Shown: piece by piece, positions 57,502 through 64,000 of the stretch
Layout of the letters: every line of letters starts with the position of its first letter
How positions within the stretch are numbered: position 1 is the first letter of the stretch
DNA from: Kappaphycus alvarezii
Taxonomy: Eukaryota > Rhodophyta > Florideophyceae > Gigartinales > Solieriaceae
Length of the DNA: 64,000 nt
Assembly: GCA_002205965.3 (NCBI GenBank)
Contig: NADL03000160.1
Location: 106,594 to 170,593 of the forward strand
Direction: 5' to 3'
The notes under the pieces: model-generated
What the model was told of the DNA's origin: nothing
Seen by the model: the letters and a program-made list of their open reading frames with translations, nothing else
The model's database searches: none
Position numbers and translations under genes: made by a program

Positions 57502-59044
57502 GACTACGTCTTTATCCAAGACCCTTTGTATCTGAAACCTCTATTACCACGTATGCAGTGAGTATGCAAAGTCCTCTGTTCGGGTATCCCAAGCCGGCGA
57601 CCGATAGTCGCTTGTCACGGCAAGCCTTTCCCTATAAGAAGTTTGCAGCGTTTACTCAAAGACACGTGGTGTTTAATTTCCAACTCTTTACCTCTTTAGT
57701 TTTCCTCCTCTTTACCTCTTTACCACCTCTTTATTTGTGCCTTAGGGCGCTACCCCTGTATATCGGCCAGTGCTGGTCTTTCAACTTTGAGCGCAATCCG
57801 TGTGCCACGAGTAAGCACAGCGACTTTACCTGTAGACGGCCAGGAATTTTCAGCCACTACCCCGAAAGGTCCCCGCAGCAAAGGGCGTCTTACCACAATC
57901 ACAGTCTTTCCGTACTAACTCAGGCGCGTTTCCTTCCGGACTGTGTTGCTTGACTTCCGTCGTACTCGTGTGAAAGCACTCAAGGTCACCAATGAGCCTC
58001 GTCCTTCCGTGCACAGCACGTATCTACACCTCAACAGAAGTATAGCCAGCAGGTACCAAAGTACAAGTGCAGAACACTAGTACCCGGTATGCTACCAGAG
58101 TAAGGAATTAGAAGACAGTCGTTCCCTCTCCGACCACGGGCGATGGTGTTTCGCGTACGTATCGGTCGTTCAAGCGAGGAGCGTCTCTGTCCCGCCGGCG
58201 CGCAAAAGGGCCACTGCAACGGACCGACTCGGCTGGTACACCGTGATTCCCACCGGGAATCGGGTTCAGTCTTACGACTTCTGATAACTCGCGTTATCAA
58301 CCGCGTGGGTTTGTATGGTACGGTCCGTCCAACTCGCGTTACACAAAGGCACTGTTCTCAAAAGAGTACAGCCGGTGAGAGGATCACAAAACCGATTGCC
58401 AAGACCACGATTCGGCAAAAGAATCGGACAAACTTGGGCGGACCCCCGGCACTCTGTCTTCTTCTTTTCCGTTGCCGTGAAGGCTTTCCAAGAGTGCAAG
58501 GGGTATCAACAACCAGGCCTAGATTCCTCCTCAAACAACAAGGCCAATATTTCCAAACAATAAACTCGAGCTGACAATTGCCGAATGACCACGACCACCA
58601 CAAAAGAGACAAAAACCAAACCAACAAACAATGACCAGAGCAATGACACCACAAAGCACTCAGGATCCTCACACAGAGTGCTTGAAACACAAAATTGTTC
58701 TCAACAGTAGTAGAGCACAAACAACGATTGCTCTGATTCAACACACAATGGTAACCACAAAAACACTCAGGATCCACACACAGAGTGCTTGACAACCTTA
58801 AAGTTGGTTCGTATCAACAAAAGCTTCCAACAACACACAATGAGACCACAAAAACACTCAGGATCCACACACAGAGTGCTTAACAATCACCAAATGGGTC
58901 CTAACAAAGACAAGAACCCAACAACAATCACCACAAAGCAAAAATGACAACACCAACAGCACCAACAACACAGAGAAAGCAATTACCTCAACGTCAACGT
59001 CAACGGTTGAGGGACGGATCAAGCGGAAAGAGCGGTAGCGTGGA
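57502..59044 (-). other. Copia A4 leader
   Basis: About 1.5 kb. It carries the same CACTCTGTGTG/GGATCC repeats (four, near 58670, 58770 and 58870 on the reverse strand and a variant), the GCGA hairpin at 58281-58300 and the GATTCCC/GGGAATC hairpin at 58245-58261. Reading frames here are not conserved in A1 and A3. Confidence 0.6.
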
Positions 59045-59058
59045 CTGGGCCCATAACC
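59045..59058 (-). promoter_or_regulatory. Primer-binding site of A4
   Basis: CTGGGCCCATAACC on the + strand, abutting the LTR. Confidence 0.85.
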
Positions 59059-60284
59059 TGATGAAAGAACAGGGGATGATGAGGGATGAGGAGAGAGAAT
59101 GAAAAGGGAAGTAGGGAAAGAGTGTAGATGGATAAAAGAAACAGAAAGGAGATAGAACGGCAAGGGTGAGGTTGGTGTTGAAATCAAAGGCAAGTCCGTA
59201 CCTCTTCTTTACTTGGTGAGCTATTAGACTACAACTATATACTGTTTGCCGGTACTCACTTCGGCGTGAAAGCAAAATGAAAGTAGCAAAATCTACATTT
59301 GCAGTACTATCTTTGTTGATCCTATAGCCTACCCAAGCCGAGATGCCTCAGAATCCCTGATTTGCATGCGCGGGAAATTCATAATTACCGATATTCAAAA
59401 CGTAAGTAACATTACGTGCATGCTAGCCATGCATGTTCTGTTACGTAAACGTACACTAAAACAGTCAACCCGTGAATTATGCCTTACGTGACCCGCCAAC
59501 GCAACTGTAATCTCTCGGCCTGTAACAGAACCCAAAGGCGGGAACTTAAGGCGGGAACTTAAATATCATAAAAGTAGAAAACAATTTTTGGCGGGCTTGT
59601 ACTAACAGTACGTAAATCTCATGCAGGCCGTTCAACGTGAATTAAGCCTTACGTGCTATACGTGCAATACTGTAAAAGCAACGTGGCTGCATCAACATAC
59701 TTTGGCTGCATACTTGTGCAAGAGTGATTTGTATGCAGCCAGTATAATGAGTATAGTGTAAACTGTATGCAGCCAGTCCAGGCAACTATAGGATAAATAT
59801 AGAAACCACTGTTTACTTGTACACGTACGACACCTATAATACTGTACACGTACGACAGAGAGGAGACAGTACACGTATGCCACATAGGAGACAGTACACG
59901 TATGACACATTGGGTACAGTACTTTGAGCCTAGAATAGAGACAAACCATCAACCAACCATAACATGCCAAGTGTCAGAATGCTCCACAATGATCAGCTCA
60001 GACATCGCCACTTGGAGCGATGTGAGTGGTATGGAGGCGTATCTAGCAGCCAATCAGAGGGCAGAATACCAAGTGGTTTGAAAAATGGCAAAATGCGCCG
60101 TGATTTTGAGTTGCCCGAAAATGGCTTTCGTCCCAGGCAACTTTCGATTTGGCCCATTTTACACGTGTAGTAGGTGTACACACAGAAGAAGGGTGCAACT
60201 CGCTTTTTCATGCTACAAGTGTACACGTGTCCAGGTGGCAACTAAAAACCATGGGATCGCATGCATTCTATCCCTTTTTCAACA
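59059..60284 (-). repeat. Copia A4 5' LTR (1226 bp)
   Basis: TGATGAAAGAAC to TTTTTCAACA. It is nearly the same as the A4 3' LTR by eye, with small indels. Confidence 0.94.
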
Positions 60285-60983
60285 CGGAGTGTCCATTGTG
60301 ACCACAGTTGGTGCATGTCAAAGTCGAAACACGCCTTGCCTCAGGGATGCCCAATAAGAGCAGAACTTGGCGGATTCTGTCTTCTAGTAAACTTCATCGA
60401 TGCACGTTGCTCCTCTTGGAGCAGGCGACTTTTACATATTCTACTCCGAAAATGTTATCTTCGGATCCAAGAGCGTCAAGCGCTACAATGAGATTTTGAA
60501 ACCTCTGCGGAAGACCATTGAGAACTGCCATAGCCATTTCCTTGTCATCAATTATGACTCCCATTGACTTTAAGCGAGCTGCTAGGTGTCGCACACGTCC
60601 TATATACGGCAAAAATTTCTCATTGTCTAGCATGGTGACCGTGTAGAAGTCTCTCCGGCAGCCAGCATTTAGTAATGTGTGGCGCTCAAAAACTTCCAAG
60701 ATGGCGTCCCACATTTCTTTGGCTGTGACAGCATCTCTTACATGATCCAGGTGATCATCAGACAGCGACAGGCCGATGATGGCCCTGGCCTTTCGATCCC
60801 CTTGCTTCCATGCCTTTTAAGTGGAAGATTGTTCATCTTCAGGAACGATGCCATCAGTAGTGTACTGTTCCACATCGCGAAGGGCCAACAGGAGCTGAAT
60901 CTTCTGTTTCACACGTGGAAATTGGCATCCGTGAGCTTTTCGATCTTCATAGATCCTCCTCCTTGATCTTCTCCGCTACTCAT
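60285..60983 (-). pseudogene. Copia B2 Gag part, separated by A4
   Basis: It begins with the duplicated CGGAG and continues the B2 zinc-knuckle region (GVSIVTT reading in the other strand; Gag sense is minus). ATG at 60983. Family B Gag residues WDAILEVFERHTLLN, LDNEKFLPYIGRVRHLAARLKSMG and MAVLNGLPQRFQNLIVALD are visible at 60394-60714. Breaks occur near 60350, 60430, 60665, 60810 and 60910. It was originally continuous with 48778-52056. Confidence 0.9.
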
Positions 60984-61143
60984 TGCAATATTCTAGAGGT
61001 GCTAATGTTCCGTTCGAAGATCCCAAGCCGGGGACCGATAGTCCCTTGTAGTGGCAAGTTCACCTCTATAAGAACACAGTACACGAAACTCTAGACTAAA
61101 GCAAAGGCCAAAGTAGTCGCTTCAAACAAACAAATGGATCTCT

Positions 61144-61650
61144 TTAAATTCGCTGGTACAAAACTATGTTCAAATGTTCCTTTCCGTTCTCGTGACGCTT
61201 GAGAACCTCGTGGGAATCGAACACTTTATCACAAGCAGTACACTCAGGGGTCTTTTTCTTGTTTTCTCTCTAGTCCTATAACCCTTAGAATTGATGTGAT
61301 CGTAGAATGTCTGTGCGCTATTGCAGCTAATATCACAGAGCCTGCAGTACCTCTTGTTCCTCGGCGGAACACTTCGTTAGCCTTTAGTTCCTTCTTGGCA
61401 ACTCGATCGGCGAGGGCTTTAGCTTTCTTTGCCGAGAGGCGTTGAACTTTCTTTATTGGCTTGTCCAGAGGTACTGACTTACGAGGGATCCTATACATTT
61501 CCCTAGACGAGGGAAGCGCGAGCGTCTTCGGCGGCGGTCCTTCTGGCTCGAGTACTTCGATCGATTCCACACACTGTCCTCCCCACAGATGGCAAAGTCC
61601 TAACTGTCGCAGCCCTGGGCACTCGGGGCACCAGGGCTAATTCCGAGTCT
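61144..61650 (-). pseudogene. Copia B2 accessory ORF1 (zinc-finger protein, frameshifted)
   Basis: Second copy of the family B ORF1. The basic region (KKVQRLSAKKAKALADRVAKK) and PEGPPPKTLALPSS are intact at 61400-61560. One-base losses near 61375, 61265 and 61570 put both fingers out of frame. The finger codons themselves (CDI..., CTACD...) can still be recognised in other frames, so the loss is recent or a sequencing error. Same place and strand relative to gag as in B1. Confidence 0.75.
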
Positions 61651-61891
61651 AGCAAAACCCCGCAAAAGCAGGCACAAAAGTGGAAGTGATCGTCAGTAAC
61701 AGCTTTTGGGATTATGAGTTTTAGACCAACCAAAAGGTGCAAAGAGAATCACTTCGATGTGCAAAGAAATGGAATTATTTCAAATCGCTTACCGGAACAA
61801 GTAGACATAATCAAGAGACTGAGATAGACAAAAAAAACAATGCAGAAACACACGGCGACTTACGGGGTTCAGAGAAAGAGACGGCGTTGAA

Positions 61892-61904
61892 CTGGCCCAT
61901 AACC
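61892..61904 (-). promoter_or_regulatory. Primer-binding site of B2 (one base short)
   Basis: CTGGCCCATAACC, missing one G of the GGG run seen in B1. Confidence 0.7.
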
Positions 61905-63203
61905 TAATGGGAATCGGAGAGGGTGAAGGACTTTGCTGAACGGATGAAGTAGCGGGCTTAGCTACCCAGAATTTACTCGGAACTCTAAAATCCTGACCTT
62001 AAGTACATCTGACAACTACTTTCTAACTTACTGCGTCCATTAAAAGAATCCCACAAACTAAGCCATTTGAGCGGATTTCAAAATAGTGGCCCGGTGATAA
62101 CAGTCATTAGTGGCAATTTTGGAACTGCTTCCGAAGTTGACAATTTGTGTAAATAGGTTGGGCCCAATACACACATCAGTACAGTACCTTATTTTGCAGA
62201 CTTATCGGAACCGAATTCCCTTGTTGACAAAATAACAGACTCAATCCGTCATAGGTGAAATAGAATCACATAACTGATTTTGGATGCAGTCGGTAAAATC
62301 TTCATCATAATTACGAACCTCATACATATGATGGAATCACATAACTGATTTTTGGATGCAGTTGTTACAAATCAGTATCATAACTAGAAACCACTTGCGT
62401 ATGATGGAATCACATAACTGATTTTTGGATGCAGTTGTACAAATCAGAATCATAACTAGAAACCACATACGTATGATGGAATCACATAATTGATTTTTGG
62501 ATGCAGTTGTACAAACTAAAATCATAACTAGAAACCACATACGTATGCTGGAATCACATAATTGATTTTGGATGCAGTTGTACAAACTAAAATCATAACT
62601 GAAACCACATACGTATGCTGGAATCACATAACTGATTTTTGGATGCAGCTGGATAAATCCCGTAATCATAACTATAAAACCTCATACGTAATATAAGATC
62701 AAATACCTCTTTCTAGCTCATGACGGTATTGCCATAATCGATTCCTACTGTACGAACTCAAGTACAGTAAGAAGTACAGTACTTGGCATATTACGATGTT
62801 ACAGTGCGAAGTACAGTTCCTCATTTGGTACTAGTACAGTACGTGTACACCACTGCACAAAAGGTTTCTACTCTTAGCTGTACCACGTGTACATCACATA
62901 CACAACTGCCACCACGTACACGTGTACATAGCTTTTCTCAGCTATCTCTCATACAGTATACTCATCATCCACTTATAGTACCCTAGCCCAACGTAAAATC
63001 ACCCATAAACAACATTTTGCCCTCTAAGTCGCTGACCTATCAAAATCGTACTTTCGTCCTGGGAACTTTGGTTTCTTCCGAAATGCCTTACGGCTATCCT
63101 TCAATAAACACGTGTGCATGTATACACGTGGAACATGCCTCATGCCTCTTATGAGGTTTGGCACCGATGTGGGTCATGTGATCGTCTTGCCAAATCAACA
63201 ACA
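61905..63203 (-). repeat. Copia B2 5' LTR (1299 bp)
   Basis: TAATGGGAATCGG to AACAACA, with six subrepeats between about 62260 and 62650. Its partner 3' LTR is absent on the left side. Confidence 0.9.
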
Positions 63204-63568
63204 CAAGAAAGGCGGCAGACAACCTCAAGTCAAGTCCCGAGTAGCAGGAAGTTGAGAGTCAACTTCAGACCCCAGAAACGTTTTTTTCTACACTGGTCAC
63301 AGAGCATCAGTGGTAGACCTGCCCTTTCTATACCTGCTTGTAGTCCTCTTAACATTATTTCTTATCCACTCCATTTCGTTCCTTCAACTATATCACGGTA
63401 GCACATTGTCGCTTGCAACACCTCATACTTGGGGTGATTGGTTCTGAGTATATCTTCTCCCGGCGATTTACTCTTATCATTTGGTACTCTTGTAATTGGG
63501 GTTGCACCCGAGTTATTCGATCTGTGAAGTATTGTGGAACAATTTGATGGGGGCTTTTTTCGGAAAAC
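63204..63568. other. No gene seen
   Basis: Sequence after the B2 LTR. No recognisable domain on either strand. Confidence 0.4.
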
Positions 63569-64000
63569 ATGGGTCCCAACGCTGCTCGTATGACTTTCAC
63601 AGGGATACAGACTGAAGACATTGACGAGTTTCTCTATACATATGTTAGTGTTTGATGCGTGAGAAGAGCGATGAAGAGAAGGCCGCAAGTCTCTTTGCTT
63701 ATCTTTATGGTGACGCAAAGCACAAATATAAGACCAAGTTTATCGACGGGTGGTCTCTTAACAGGAATGGGCGTAACTTCGCTGAGGTATGTGAATGACT
63801 CGTGAAAGAACATGCTAAGGAGGTAGAACAGATGAGATTATTCGTACCGCCACAGAGGCCCGGCTCAAGTTCGACGATTTGGTATACTCACTGGTACACT
63901 TGTGTATATCTATGAAAAGGCTGGGTTCAACGCCAAGCCAAGTACAGAATGCTGCGTAAGGCGGCGATGGGGAACAAGCAGCTCTCTAATTGCCTCCCCA
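63569..64000 (+). pseudogene. Possible Ty3-type Gag fragment (frameshifted, runs off window)
   Basis: From ATG 63569, MTFTGIQTEDIDEFLYTYV is followed, after a frame change near 63655, by REKSDEEKAASLFAYLYGDAKHKY, an in-frame stop near 63799, and KEHAKEVEQM. The order F-x-G...EDIDEFL, then DEEKA...L...YL.GDA, is that of Ty3/gypsy-like or related capsid domains. No zinc knuckle is within the window. The family assignment is tentative; it could be another retroelement Gag. Confidence 0.4.

Noticed and set aside
58143..58574. 143-aa frame in the A4 leader (and 128-aa, 223-aa frames in A3 and A1)
   Set aside because: The frames are on different strands or shifted between copies, so no protein is conserved. 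Treated as leader RNA.

Overview
This window is eukaryotic and is made almost entirely of transposable elements. I recognise no host gene, rRNA, tRNA gene or CRISPR array. Coding traces belong to Ty1/copia LTR retrotransposons (five families, called A to E here), a non-LTR (LINE-type) reverse transcriptase in two copies, a Tc1/mariner transposase, a probable Ty3-like gag and a tiny non-coding LTR element (TRIM/SMART type). Possible short introns (GTAAGT ... CTGAC ... CAG) would suit a fungus, oomycete, other protist or small invertebrate. The window holds no marker that settles the lineage.

Layout. 1-9241: old, sparse decay with the family E copia RNase H and a candidate LTR, a mariner transposase, and two LINE reverse-transcriptase remnants. 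The first LINE is cut by a 324-bp TRIM flanked by the direct repeat CTGGT. 9242-30069: fragments of family B LTR head to head, then copia A1 (+), whose 3' LTR is broken by copia C (+), then a family A tail with a full LTR, a 264-bp family B fragment, and copia A2 (-). 30070-38704: copia B1 (-), whose 3' LTR holds a tandem TRIM array (five LTRs, four internal regions, TSD ATAAG). 38705-41528: copia D in two pieces of opposite orientation with an A LTR fragment between them. 41529-47865: copia A3 (+), with a large internal deletion. 47866-48777: B LTR fragment. 48778-63203: copia B2 (-), split by a complete copy of A4 (52057-60284) flanked by the duplicated target CGGAG. 63204-64000: a broken gag-like reading frame.

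How the parts work. Families A, B and C have a primer-binding site that abuts the LTR and reads GGTTATGGGCCCAG. It is complementary to the anticodon region of initiator tRNA-Met, the half-tRNA priming known from Drosophila copia, rather than to the tRNA 3' end. Each polyprotein runs Gag, zinc knuckle, aspartic protease, integrase, reverse transcriptase, RNase H. Every copy has frameshifts, stops or deletions, so none looks autonomous as written. Families B and C also carry an extra reading frame between the 5' LTR and gag for a basic protein with paired C2H2 (U1/JAZ-like) zinc fingers. This is the most interesting coding feature here.

The TRIM shares an identical 17-nt stretch, spanning the polypurine tract and the LTR start, with family A. 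It also has a tRNA-like fold with A and B boxes across its LTR/internal boundary. It may be a parasite of family A machinery, or a hybrid of a tRNA-derived SINE and an LTR element.

Caution: many frameshifts are single-base length differences in homopolymer runs. Part of the decay, and some junctions without target-site duplications, could reflect unpolished long-read assembly of repeats.
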